From NCBI RefSeq assembly GCF_000178835.2, contig NC_015275.1, positions 1,509,001-1,573,000 on the forward strand: 64,000 nt of DNA. Direction: 5' to 3'. The stretch's first letter is position 1; each line of letters starts with the position of its first letter. Under the pieces are notes generated by a model. It saw only the letters and a program-made list of their open reading frames with translations. It was not told the origin of the DNA and made no database searches. Shown piece by piece: positions 17,302 through 26,160 of this stretch. The translations under genes were made by a program, and so were the position numbers. Source of the DNA: Cellulosilyticum lentocellum DSM 5427. Its GTDB lineage: Bacteria > Bacillota > Clostridia > Lachnospirales > Cellulosilyticaceae.

Positions 17302-17924
17302 ACCGCTGTAACAGGTGTATTTAAATGGGTGGTATCATTTAAACTAACAAGCATGGGCCTTTGCGCCTCGTCAAAGCGAATAGTGGTAATGCAAGTATTG
17401 CCTAAAGCAAAGTGATGATACATATTCATTTTCCAATCAAAAAGACCAATAAGAGCTGATTTAATAAGTCCACCATGAGAGACCATGACAATGGTTTCAT
17501 TAGGATGTTTTTGAACGATGCTGTAAATACAAGCTTTAGCACGCCTGCTGACATTTTGAATACTGCCATCTCCATCGTACATAGGTCCAGTTGATTCATC
17601 TGTGAGCCAGGTGTTGAAATGTGTTGGATATAACTTGGAGATTTCCTTAAAGGTAAGGCCTTCCCAAGAGCCGAAATCTACTTCTTTTAGTGCTTCTAAA
17701 GGTATAGGACTAAGCTGTGTTGGTTTGCAAATAATTTCAGCAGTTTCAAAGGCTCTATGTAAGGGGCTAGTGTAGACGGCAGTAAATGCACCGTTTAACC
17801 TTTCACTTAACAAAGAAGCTTGGGCTTTTCCAGTTTCAGATAAAGCAATATTTTGACACCCTTGAACTTTAGCTAAAACGTTCCAGGGTGTTTCTCCATG
17901 TCTAATGAGTAATAGGGTTGTCAT
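17298..17924 (-). CDS. Histidine phosphatase family protein (phosphoglycerate mutase-like)
   Basis: The 208-residue protein has the catalytic motif LIRHGETPWN near the N-terminus, the second catalytic region SPLHRAFETAEI, and VSHGG toward the C-terminus. These are the two histidines and arginines of the branch that includes cofactor-dependent phosphoglycerate mutase, CobC and broad phosphatases. The substrate is not predictable. The start has an AGGAGG site. No terminator is visible between it and the convergent exporter. Confidence 0.85.
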   Translation of the reverse strand: MTTLLLIRHGETPWNVLAKVQGCQNIALSETGKAQASLLSERLNGAFTAVYTSPLHRAFETAEIICKPTQLSPIPLEALKEVDFGSWEGLTFKEISKLYPTHFNTWLTDESTGPMYDGDGSIQNVSRRAKACIYSIVQKHPNETIVMVSHGGLIKSALIGLFDWKMNMYHHFALGNTCITTIRFDEAQRPMLVSLNDTTHLNTPVTAV

Positions 17925-18038
17925 ATTTACCTCCTACTTATATGTAAAATAACTTAGATTTGTTTAAACATTTAATCACTATAGCATAAATGAGATATGA
18001 AGGTAAATAGGAGAAAGATAAGTAGATTAGCAATAGAT

Positions 18039-18125
18039 TCGAAATAAGGTGTATATTTTGAAAATATTAAGTTTTAAAATAGTAAAATAATATAAAATAA
18101 TATATAATAGAGTCGAAATAATGTG
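18039..18125 (+). promoter_or_regulatory. Promoter region with 13-bp direct repeats upstream of the sugar-sensing operon
   Basis: TCGAAATAAGGTG (18039-18051) and TCGAAATAATGTG (18113-18125) match at 12 of 13 positions and lie 74 bases apart. A TATAAT (18103-18108) sits just before the second copy. The repeats are candidates for binding by the AraC-type response regulator or another factor. Confidence 0.45.
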
Positions 18126-18154
18126 CGTTATAACAAGGGATAAGGAGGAGCTGA

Positions 18155-19171
18155 ATGAAAAAATCACGAGGTGGAATGAGTAATGAACAGCTTTTAAAAA
18201 TAAGTATGATTGTAAGCTGCATGGCTGCTTTAATGATTGTTGCTTTGGGAACAATTTTTTTAAGAGCTAAGATTAGTCATTTATCGGTAGCAGAAATGAC
18301 GACCTCGTTGGCTTATGATAAGCACTATGTTTTTATTTCAGGAGGAGCAAGTGATTCTTTTTGGGAAAGTGTTTTTGAAGCAGCTAAAGAAGAAGGGAAA
18401 AAACAACATATTTTAGTCGAAAATTTAGGAGAAGAATTAGGTAATGATTATTCAGTTAATGATTACTTACGAATGGCTATTTCTAGTGAGGTAGATGGTA
18501 TTTTAGTTGTTCCAGAAGATAAAGAAACAACGACACTTTTAGAGGAAGCAGATCAGAAAGGCATACCGGTTATTACTTTGTTGTATGATGGCGTAGAGGG
18601 GAAAAGAAAGAGCTTCGTGGGGATTAATAGTGTTAATTTAGGGAAAGCCTATGGTGAGCAGATTAAGAAAATTGAAACGCCTATTAACAAGGTAACAGTA
18701 TTAGTAGATGCAGAAGCAGAAAGTAATAATCAAAATATGATTTGCCTAGGCATTAAAGAAGCTTTAGAAGAAGAGAAAATAACAGTAGAAACAAAAGCAA
18801 TTAATAGAGCCAATGCCTTTAGTGCGGAAGAATCCATAAGAAATATTATTTTGAGTCCACAGAAAGTCACAGATGTCTTAGTTTGCTTATCTGCAGAGGA
18901 TACGCAATGTGCTTATCAAGCTTTAGTAGATTATAACCGTGTAGGTGATATTCAAATCATGGGTTACTATAAGTCGGATATTATTTTAGAGGCTATTGCT
19001 AAAAATATTATTCATTCTACAATTGCAATTGATACAAAACAAATGGGTGAAAAGGCCATAAAGGCGCTTGAAGATTTTAATTTAAAGGGAAGAGTAAATG
19101 AATATTTATCAGTGGACATTAATGTCATTGATGCAGAGAATATAGATACCCATAAAGTAAATATGAATTAA
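18155..19171 (+). CDS. Membrane-anchored sugar-binding sensor protein (XylFII-like)
   Basis: The 338-residue protein has an N-terminal membrane anchor (about residues 15-37) without a lipobox cysteine, followed by a periplasmic binding protein fold of the ribose/galactose class (Peripla_BP_4). It starts with AYDKHYVFISGGASDSFWES and contains VDGILVVPEDKET and GKAYGEQI. It is the first gene of an operon with a histidine kinase and a response regulator. This matches the known XylFII-LytS/YesN arrangement, in which an anchored binding protein tells the kinase that a sugar is present outside. The ligand here is not proven. Confidence 0.8.
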   Translation: MKKSRGGMSNEQLLKISMIVSCMAALMIVALGTIFLRAKISHLSVAEMTTSLAYDKHYVFISGGASDSFWESVFEAAKEEGKKQHILVENLGEELGNDYSVNDYLRMAISSEVDGILVVPEDKETTTLLEEADQKGIPVITLLYDGVEGKRKSFVGINSVNLGKAYGEQIKKIETPINKVTVLVDAEAESNNQNMICLGIKEALEEEKITVETKAINRANAFSAEESIRNIILSPQKVTDVLVCLSAEDTQCAYQALVDYNRVGDIQIMGYYKSDIILEAIAKNIIHSTIAIDTKQMGEKAIKALEDFNLKGRVNEYLSVDINVIDAENIDTHKVNMN

Positions 19172-19183
19172 AAGGGGATAAGG

Positions 19184-20686
19184 ATGAATAATAAGATTAA
19201 TCAGTCTATGAGCCGTAAACTTGTTTTTGTGTTTATTTACACTTCGGTAATTACCTTAGTAGCTCACTTTATTACCTATGTGAATATTAATTATACCATT
19301 AATAAGTTTGATTCAGTTTATACAAGTAATACGAATCTGATGCAACTTTCAGAAAGTTTAAAGAAAGTACAAGAGCATATGTACCAGTATTTAAAGCTTA
19401 AGAACTCTTCGGACTTAGAAGCTTATTACATCAGTATACAAGAGTTCCAAGGAATGTTAAGAAATCTAAATGAAAAGCCTTCAGATCATACTAGCTTAAT
19501 GATGGAAAGTCATATTCGAAAAATGTCTACAGACTATTTAAGTAAAACCAATGAAGCTGTCCAAGCAAAACGAGGAAGAAATATAAAAAAGTATAATGAT
19601 TGTTATAACAGCGCTAATCAAATCTATGGCTATATTAATGCTTATATTAGCCGTTTAAATAGTGCTCAGTTTCAGTATAATTCCTACAATTATTTAAAGT
19701 TACGTTCGTCGCTTAAATATTTAGAGTTAGCAAGTACAATTATTTTATTGAGTGTTATTTTCTTTAATGGCGTGATGTTAGTTATTTTATCTAGACGTAT
19801 TACACACCCTTTAATACTTTTATCTAATCAAGCCAATGAGATTGCTAAAGGTAATTTAGAAATAGATTTAATGCATGTAGAGACCGGTGATGAAATAGAA
19901 ATTTTAGCAAAAGCATTTAATAAGATGATTGGTAGTATCAAAGACTATATTCAACGTTTACGAGAACGTATGGAAATAGAAAGTCAAATGAAAGAAAAAG
20001 AGCTTTTAATGGAAAATCATTTAAAAGATGCTCAGCTCAAATATTTGCAAGCTCAAATTAATCCTCACTTTTTATTTAATACCTTAAATGCAGGGGTACA
20101 GTTAGCCATGATGGAAGGTGCTGAACGTACATCGGAATTTATTGAAAATATGGCAGAGTTTTTTAGATATAATATTGCCAGAATTAATCAAGAAACCACC
20201 TTAGAGGAAGAAGTGCAATTAGTAGATTATTATATTTATATTATTAATGTACGTTTTTCAGGTGAGGTAAGCTACATGAAGGAAATCGATGACAAGTTAC
20301 TGCAAACCAAGGTACCTAGTATGATTCTTCAACCTATTGTAGAGAATGTCTTTCAATATGGTATCAGAGATATTGAGTGGCAAGGTAAAATCAAACTTAC
20401 CATTGCTGAGAAAGAAGAAAAAATCTGGATTAGTGTGAAGGATAACGGTAAAGGGATGAGTAAAGAGAGAATTAAACAAGTATTATCAGGTGAAACAAGC
20501 AAGGAAGAAGAAAGTAGGAGCTCTAATGGGATTGGTCTACATAACGTAGTTAATCGCTTGTGTTTATTTTATGGAATTGAGGAAGTTTTAGAGATTAGTA
20601 GTGAAGGTATGAATAAAGGAACAGAGGTTGCTTTAAAAATTCCTTTAAATCAGTCAGTAGAGGAAGGAGTGGAGGCGCGTGTATAA
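19184..20686 (+). CDS. Sensor histidine kinase, YesM/LytS type
   Basis: The 500-residue kinase has two membrane helices (about residues 12-32 and 183-205) around an extracellular helical region, then HAMP (about 205-257), a coiled coil, the His_kinase motif QINPHFLFNTLNA with the phospho-accepting His near residue 291, and an ATPase domain with QPIVENVFQYG, DNGKGM and NGIGLHNVVNRL. It starts 12 bases after the anchored binding protein and overlaps the response regulator gene by 8 bases. It most likely receives the ligand signal through the binding protein rather than directly. Confidence 0.9.
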   Translation: MNNKINQSMSRKLVFVFIYTSVITLVAHFITYVNINYTINKFDSVYTSNTNLMQLSESLKKVQEHMYQYLKLKNSSDLEAYYISIQEFQGMLRNLNEKPSDHTSLMMESHIRKMSTDYLSKTNEAVQAKRGRNIKKYNDCYNSANQIYGYINAYISRLNSAQFQYNSYNYLKLRSSLKYLELASTIILLSVIFFNGVMLVILSRRITHPLILLSNQANEIAKGNLEIDLMHVETGDEIEILAKAFNKMIGSIKDYIQRLRERMEIESQMKEKELLMENHLKDAQLKYLQAQINPHFLFNTLNAGVQLAMMEGAERTSEFIENMAEFFRYNIARINQETTLEEEVQLVDYYIYIINVRFSGEVSYMKEIDDKLLQTKVPSMILQPIVENVFQYGIRDIEWQGKIKLTIAEKEEKIWISVKDNGKGMSKERIKQVLSGETSKEEESRSSNGIGLHNVVNRLCLFYGIEEVLEISSEGMNKGTEVALKIPLNQSVEEGVEARV

Positions 20687-22256
20687 GATTTTATTAGTAG
20701 ATGATGAGGGAATCGTTATAGAGTCACTTAAGATGATTATTCAAAAGCATTTTAATGAAGTTTGCGCTATTGAAAGTGCTAAAACAGGACGCATTGCTAT
20801 TGAAATAGCAGAGCACTTTAGACCAGACATTGCGTTAATGGATATTCAAATACCAGGTATTAATGGCATGGATGCAATAGAGGAGATTAAAAAATTTAGT
20901 CCGTATACCTATTTTGTAGTCATTACAGCATTTGATCAATTTCATTATGCCAAAAGAGCTATTGATTTAGGGGTGATAGAATTTTTAACAAAACCTTTTA
21001 ACAGTAATAAAATAGTAGATATACTAGGAAAAGCAATGAAGCGTGTAGATCAGCAAAGACATGTGAGGGAAATTGAACTTAAGAATAAAGAAAAATTAGA
21101 GGCGGTTGTACCTGTTATTGAAAATGGTTTTATACACAGTATTTTATTTCAAGAGGACTATGATAATCAGCTTAACAATTTTAAAGAGCTTTTAGATATT
21201 GAGGCTAATAATGGCTATATAATGATTATAGAGTTTGGAGATGAGATTAAAGAAAAAAACATGACTAATCCAACAGGAGTAACAGTAAAAGCACAAAAGT
21301 TTTATGAGGAACTTAAGGAGATTATTAAAGAATTTTTTTCTTGTGTGATAGGTCCTATTATGGCTAATAAGGTAGTTGTTTTTGTACCGGAATTACACCT
21401 AGAGAATGAGTATAACGAACGTGTTAAAATCATACAATATACAAGAGATATGCTAAATAAATTAAAGACACGTATAGATGTGAGGTTTCGAGCAGGGATA
21501 GGTAGTGTACAGTCTATGGAGAAGCTTTTTATTTCTTATAAGGAAGCTGTAAGAGCATTAAGGTCATTAGAGGGAAGTGTGGTACATATCAATGACTTAG
21601 TCTTATCTCATCATAGTAAGCAAAACTACATAACAGAACTAGAAAACCACTTTTTAACCCTTGTACAAAAAGGAAATAGTACAGCTGTTTTAGCAGAAGC
21701 CAATCATTTTTTAGGAGAACTTATAGAGTTTTATGGTGCCAATGAGGTAGTGCTTAAAGTCAAATTACTAGAAACCATTATTCTTATTAAAAGACAAGTA
21801 GTTGATACAACCTATTATACAGAAGAAGAGGGTTTAGAACGTATTTTTCAGCTTCAGGGAGATGAAGCACTAAGCGGTTGGTTTCAAGAAACCCTTTCGG
21901 GTTTAGTAAAACAGGTACAAGCTGTTAAAGAAGAATGTTATAGTGAGAGTGTTTCTACAGCAAAACAATATATTGATGAGCATTTTAATCAAGATATTTC
22001 CTTAGATGGTGTATCAAGATTAGTTAATATTAGTGCTTACTATTTTAGTAAAGTATTTAAAGACGAAACAGGAGAAAATTTTATTGATTATGTGACACAG
22101 GTACGCATAGAAAAAGCTAAACAACTACTAATGATTAAGGAAATGAGTATAAAGGAGGTATGTGTAGCAATTGGTTATAAAGATCCAAATTATTTTAGTC
22201 GGTTATTTAAAAAGCAAATAGGTGTAACGCCGACTGAGTACAGAGAGGAGCTATAA
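20679..22256 (+). CDS. Response regulator, YesN type (REC plus AraC HTH)
   Basis: The 525-residue protein has a receiver domain (residues 1-120; phospho-acceptor Asp55 in IALMDIQIPG, Lys in LTKPFN), a long middle region of about 280 residues and two AraC-type helix-turn-helix motifs at the C-terminus (LDGVSRLVNISAYYFSKVFK and IKEVCVAIGYKDPNYFSRLF). The start is GTG with GGAGG upstream, within the end of the kinase gene. It is the partner of that kinase and probably activates the sugar importer at 23424-27372. Confidence 0.9.
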   Translation: MYKILLVDDEGIVIESLKMIIQKHFNEVCAIESAKTGRIAIEIAEHFRPDIALMDIQIPGINGMDAIEEIKKFSPYTYFVVITAFDQFHYAKRAIDLGVIEFLTKPFNSNKIVDILGKAMKRVDQQRHVREIELKNKEKLEAVVPVIENGFIHSILFQEDYDNQLNNFKELLDIEANNGYIMIIEFGDEIKEKNMTNPTGVTVKAQKFYEELKEIIKEFFSCVIGPIMANKVVVFVPELHLENEYNERVKIIQYTRDMLNKLKTRIDVRFRAGIGSVQSMEKLFISYKEAVRALRSLEGSVVHINDLVLSHHSKQNYITELENHFLTLVQKGNSTAVLAEANHFLGELIEFYGANEVVLKVKLLETIILIKRQVVDTTYYTEEEGLERIFQLQGDEALSGWFQETLSGLVKQVQAVKEECYSESVSTAKQYIDEHFNQDISLDGVSRLVNISAYYFSKVFKDETGENFIDYVTQVRIEKAKQLLMIKEMSIKEVCVAIGYKDPNYFSRLFKKQIGVTPTEYREEL

Positions 22257-22257
22257 G

Positions 22258-23283
22258 ATGAAGAGAATAGGAGGGATTTTACTTGCTACTTGTATGTGCG
22301 TACTAATAGGGTGTGGACAGCCATTAGAAACCATAAAGCAAGAGAATGTAGAGATCAAAATAGGACTGTCTTTTGATTCTTTTGTGGTAGAGCGATGGTA
22401 CAGAGAACAAGATGCTTTTATCTCAAAAGCAGAAGAACTAGGGGCAGAGGTTTATGTGCAAAATGCAAATGGGGAAGTAGGAAGACAAGAAGAACAAATA
22501 GAGTATTTAATTGCAGAAAAAGTAGATGTGATTGTATTAGTAGCGACGGATGCAGATGCACTTACACCACTTGTCAAAAAAGCAAAAAATCAAGGGATAA
22601 AAGTGATTGCTTATGATAGGCTTGTTAAAAATGCAGATGTAGACCTATATATTTCTTTTGATAATGAAAAGATAGGTGAATTATTAGCAGAAACAGTTAC
22701 AGAGCAGGTGCCTGATAATGGTAACATTATTATGATATGTGGTTCACCTACAGATAATAATGTTACCATAATAGAAGATGCTATTTTTAAGGTTTTAAAC
22801 AAAACTAAGATTAAGGTGTTACATAAGGCATATGCTGAGAATTGGTTAAGAGAAGTGGCTTTTGATGAAGTATCTCATTGGGTGGAACAACATGGTGCTA
22901 TCGATGGTATTATTTGTGGCAATGATGATCTGGCAGGAGAAGCTGTAAAGGCTCTAGCAGAATATCGCTTAGCAGGAGAAGTATGTGTGGTAGGACAAGA
23001 TGCAGACCTTGCAGCTTGTCAAAGAATAGTAGAGGGCACTCAAGCAATGACTATTTTTAAAGATGTTACCAAGTTAGCTAAGGAAGCAGCTGAGCTTGCA
23101 GTAACTCTTGCTAAAAATGAGCCAGTGCAAACAAAGCAAACTATAAATGATGGTAGTTACGACATCCCTTATCGTGCTTTGACACCAATTAAGGTAACCA
23201 AAGAGAATATGGATGAAGTCATTATTGATGGTGGATTTCATTTAAAAGAGGATGTTTATCTCAATATGATGGATAAGGAATAG
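22258..23283 (+). CDS. Sugar-binding lipoprotein, second binding protein of the sensing operon
   Basis: The 341-residue protein has a lipoprotein signal peptide (lipobox LIGC, Cys19) and a Peripla_BP_4 domain closest to xylose-binding XylF/ChvE types: RWYREQDAF near the N-terminus, VIAYDRLV, GSPTDNN and GQDADLAACQRI. It follows the response regulator by one base and ends in a terminator, so it belongs to the sensing operon rather than to the transporter. It may deliver ligand to the shared importer or take part in sensing. It is a separate gene from the ChvE-like protein at 23424. Confidence 0.82.
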   Translation: MKRIGGILLATCMCVLIGCGQPLETIKQENVEIKIGLSFDSFVVERWYREQDAFISKAEELGAEVYVQNANGEVGRQEEQIEYLIAEKVDVIVLVATDADALTPLVKKAKNQGIKVIAYDRLVKNADVDLYISFDNEKIGELLAETVTEQVPDNGNIIMICGSPTDNNVTIIEDAIFKVLNKTKIKVLHKAYAENWLREVAFDEVSHWVEQHGAIDGIICGNDDLAGEAVKALAEYRLAGEVCVVGQDADLAACQRIVEGTQAMTIFKDVTKLAKEAAELAVTLAKNEPVQTKQTINDGSYDIPYRALTPIKVTKENMDEVIIDGGFHLKEDVYLNMMDKE

Positions 23284-23313
23284 GATTTTTTTGTAACAAA
23301 AATATCCTATTCC
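23277..23313 (+). terminator. Terminator of the sensing operon
   Basis: GGAATAGGAT pairs with ATCCTATTCC, with an inner TTTTTGT/ACAAAAA. The stem includes the stop codon of the lipoprotein gene. Confidence 0.65.
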
Positions 23314-23378
23314 TAAAAGAAAAATGAAAACTTCATAAAAAAGTACAGATACTTATAAAAAAACTCCTTATACGCCTA

Positions 23379-23387
23379 TGCTACAAT
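23379..23387 (+). promoter_or_regulatory. Extended -10 promoter of the sugar importer operon
   Basis: TGCTACAAT is an extended -10 element (TGn plus TACAAT) 37 bases before the start codon. No good -35 box lies 17 bases upstream, as expected for an activator-dependent promoter. Confidence 0.5.
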
Positions 23388-23423
23388 CAATTTATCTTAA
23401 GAAACCGTAAAGGAGTAGGTGCT

Positions 23424-24545
23424 ATGAAGAAAAAGATTTTAAGCCTTGTTTTATGTATTATGATGGTTTTTTGTTTTTCAGCATGTAGCAATAAAGGAGA
23501 TAGCAAAGCAACTGGTGGTAATTCTGGAAATATTGAAGTAGGCATTGTTCTTCCTACAAAGGATGAGCCAAGATGGATCCAGGACCAAGGTAAGTTTGAA
23601 GAACTTCTAGGTAAAGCTGGTTTTACAAATCAAGTACTATTTAGTCAAGGTTCATCAGCTACAGAAAAAGCTAATGTCGAGACTTTAATCTCAAAAGGTA
23701 TGAAAGTATTAATCATTTGTGCACAAGATGCTTCAGCTGCAGCAGCAACGGTAGAAGCAGCAAAGGCAGCAGGTGTAACTGTTATTGCTTATGACCGTTT
23801 AATTACAGGAACCGATGCTGTTGACTATTATGTGACTTTTGATAGTGTTGCTGTTGGAGAAGCAATGGGTACTTTCTTAAGTGAAAAAGCATCAGGAACA
23901 GGTAATCCATTATATCTTTATGCTGGAGCAGCTACAGATAACAATGCTTTCTTATTCTTCCAAGGGGCATGGAATATCTTACAACCTAAAATTGCAGACG
24001 GTACCTTCGTTATCAAAAATTCTTCTGAAGCTTTAGCCTTAAAGGATACGAAAGAACTTACTCGTGATCAATTATCAACTATTATTGGTCAAGTCACAAC
24101 TGATTGGGACTTTAACGTTGCTAAATCCAAAGCTGAAGCTCACTTAACAGCAGTTAGCGCAGCAGATAAAGGAAATGTATTTGTACTAGCACCAAATGAT
24201 GGCACATCTCGTTCAATTGCAGATGTATTTGCAGCAGATTCTGATGTATCAAGTTATGTTATCACAGGTCAAGATGCAGAGGTTGCTTCTATTCAATATG
24301 TAATCGATGGTAAACAATCTATGACAGTATTTAAAGATACAAGAACTTTAGCTGCTGATTCTATTAATATGGCAGTATCTATTTTAAAAGGTGAGACACC
24401 AGCAACAGATGCTACATATGACAATGGTAAAAAAGAAGTGCCATCTAAACAAACACCAGTTGTAGTTGTAACACAGGACAATGTGAAGTCAGCGTTGATT
24501 GATTCAGGCTATTATGATGCTTCTAAATTCACAGGTTTAAACTAA
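23424..24545 (+). CDS. chvE: ChvE-type multiple-sugar-binding lipoprotein
   Basis: The 373-residue protein has a lipoprotein signal (SAC, Cys21) and closely follows ChvE. Shared stretches are VLPTKDEPRWI, VIAYDRLITG, YVTFDSVAVGEAMG, GAATDNNAFLFFQGA, GQDAEVASIQYVI and MTVFKDTRTLA. The RW and GQDAE residues are ligand contacts in this family. It is the first gene of the importer operon. A hairpin separates it from the ATPase gene, consistent with the higher amount of binding protein usually needed. The ligand is likely xylose, glucose, arabinose or galactose; the sequence does not decide. Confidence 0.85.
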   Translation: MKKKILSLVLCIMMVFCFSACSNKGDSKATGGNSGNIEVGIVLPTKDEPRWIQDQGKFEELLGKAGFTNQVLFSQGSSATEKANVETLISKGMKVLIICAQDASAAAATVEAAKAAGVTVIAYDRLITGTDAVDYYVTFDSVAVGEAMGTFLSEKASGTGNPLYLYAGAATDNNAFLFFQGAWNILQPKIADGTFVIKNSSEALALKDTKELTRDQLSTIIGQVTTDWDFNVAKSKAEAHLTAVSAADKGNVFVLAPNDGTSRSIADVFAADSDVSSYVITGQDAEVASIQYVIDGKQSMTVFKDTRTLAADSINMAVSILKGETPATDATYDNGKKEVPSKQTPVVVVTQDNVKSALIDSGYYDASKFTGLN

Positions 24546-24574
24546 TTAGCACCGTGTTATGAATAAACATTAAG

Positions 24575-24612
24575 ATTAAGACCGGCAGTTTATCAGCCGG
24601 TCTTAATTTAAA
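24575..24612 (+). terminator. Intercistronic hairpin between binding protein and ATPase genes
   Basis: A perfect 12-bp stem (24575-24586 with 24596-24607) precedes TTTAAAGGAGG. With only a weak T-run it probably acts as a partial terminator or mRNA stabiliser. Confidence 0.65.
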
Positions 24613-24624
24613 GGAGGCATAGGC

Positions 24625-26151
24625 ATGGAAGAATGCATCTTGGAAATGAGAGATATAACCAAAACCTTTCCAGGAGTTAAGGCATTAAGTAACGTTAACT
24701 TCAAGGTTAAGAAGGGCGAAATTCACTGTTTAGTTGGAGAAAATGGAGCAGGTAAATCTACTTTAATGAAGGTGTTATCAGGGGTCTATCCAATAGGAAC
24801 GTATTCAGGTGATATTGTTTATAGAGGAGAGGTGCAGGCCTTTAAGTCTATTGCAGATAGTGAAAATGCAGGTATTGCCATTATTTATCAGGAGTTAGCA
24901 CTTATTCCAGAGTTAACACTGTATGAAAATATCTATTTTGGACATGAACTCATGAGTGGCAAGATAATCGATTGGAATAAAACAATTATTGAAGCTACAA
25001 AGGCACTTAGAAAAGTACGATTAGATATTAACCCTTCTACAAAAGTCAAAGCTTTAGGAGTGGGAAATCAACAATTAGTAGAAATTGCAAAAGCTTTAAG
25101 CAAGAATGTAGAATTACTCATTCTAGACGAACCTACAGCAGCCCTTAACGAAGATGATAGCCAAAATCTATTAGATTTATTAAGAGAATTAAAAGGTCAA
25201 GGAGTAACTTGTATTATGATTTCTCATAAGTTAAAAGAAATCATTTCTATAGCGGACACTATTACAGTCCTTAGAGACGGAGCAACCATCTGTTCAATGG
25301 ATACTAAAGAGCAAGAAGTAACAGAGCAAGAGATTATTAAATATATGGTCGGAAGAGAAATAGAAAATATTTATCCAAAGAGAGCTAAGAAAGACCAGGG
25401 AGAGATTTGCTTTGAAATCAAAGATTGGACGGTAGAAGATGTTACTAAGGGAAGAGAGATTTTACATCATATTAGCTTAAATGTAAGAAAAGGAGAAATT
25501 GTTGGCATACAAGGGCTTATGGGGGCTGGACGGACAGAACTAGCCATGAGTTTGTTTGGTAATCCTAGTGGCTATAAAATGACTAGTGGTGAAATACTTT
25601 TAAATGGCGAAGCCAAGACTTTTAAGCATCCTAAAGATGCAATTAAAGCAGGTATCGCTTATGTAACCGAAGATCGAAAGGGTAATGGGCTAATACTTAT
25701 TCAAGATATTAGGTATAATACCACTTTAGCAAATTTAGAAGTATTAACTAAGGGTAATGTGATTAATGCTAATGAAGAGATTAATGTGGCTAATCAGTAT
25801 AAGGATTCGATCAATATAAAAGCACCTTCTATTGAACAAAAAGTAGGTAATTTAAGCGGTGGTAATCAACAAAAGGTTTCTCTAGCTAAATGGCTATTTG
25901 TACAGCCCAAAGTACTTATATTAGATGAGCCAACAAGAGGTATTGATGTCGGTGCTAAATACGAAATTTATACGTTGATGAACCGATTAGTAGAAGAAGG
26001 CATGAGTATCATTATGATTTCTTCGGAATTACCAGAGGTACTGGGTATGAGTGACCGTTTATATGTTATGTCTAATGGAACAATTACTGGAGAACTTACA
26101 GCAGAAGAAGCAACAGAGCAAAAAGTAATGGCCATGGCTACAACAAGATAG
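24625..26151 (+). CDS. gguA: Sugar ABC importer, duplicated ATP-binding protein (GguA/XylG type)
   Basis: The 508-residue protein has two fused ABC domains. The first has Walker A GENGAGKST, signature LGVGNQQLVEIAKAL and Walker B LLILDEPTAAL. The second has a degenerate Walker A (GLMGAGRTE), signature LSGGNQQKVSLAKWL and Walker B LILDEPTRGIDVG. This asymmetry is normal for the RbsA/XylG/GguA family. It pairs with the ChvE-like protein and the permease that starts 9 bases later. Confidence 0.92.
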   Translation: MEECILEMRDITKTFPGVKALSNVNFKVKKGEIHCLVGENGAGKSTLMKVLSGVYPIGTYSGDIVYRGEVQAFKSIADSENAGIAIIYQELALIPELTLYENIYFGHELMSGKIIDWNKTIIEATKALRKVRLDINPSTKVKALGVGNQQLVEIAKALSKNVELLILDEPTAALNEDDSQNLLDLLRELKGQGVTCIMISHKLKEIISIADTITVLRDGATICSMDTKEQEVTEQEIIKYMVGREIENIYPKRAKKDQGEICFEIKDWTVEDVTKGREILHHISLNVRKGEIVGIQGLMGAGRTELAMSLFGNPSGYKMTSGEILLNGEAKTFKHPKDAIKAGIAYVTEDRKGNGLILIQDIRYNTTLANLEVLTKGNVINANEEINVANQYKDSINIKAPSIEQKVGNLSGGNQQKVSLAKWLFVQPKVLILDEPTRGIDVGAKYEIYTLMNRLVEEGMSIIMISSELPEVLGMSDRLYVMSNGTITGELTAEEATEQKVMAMATTR

Positions 26152-26160
26152 GAGGAGAGC

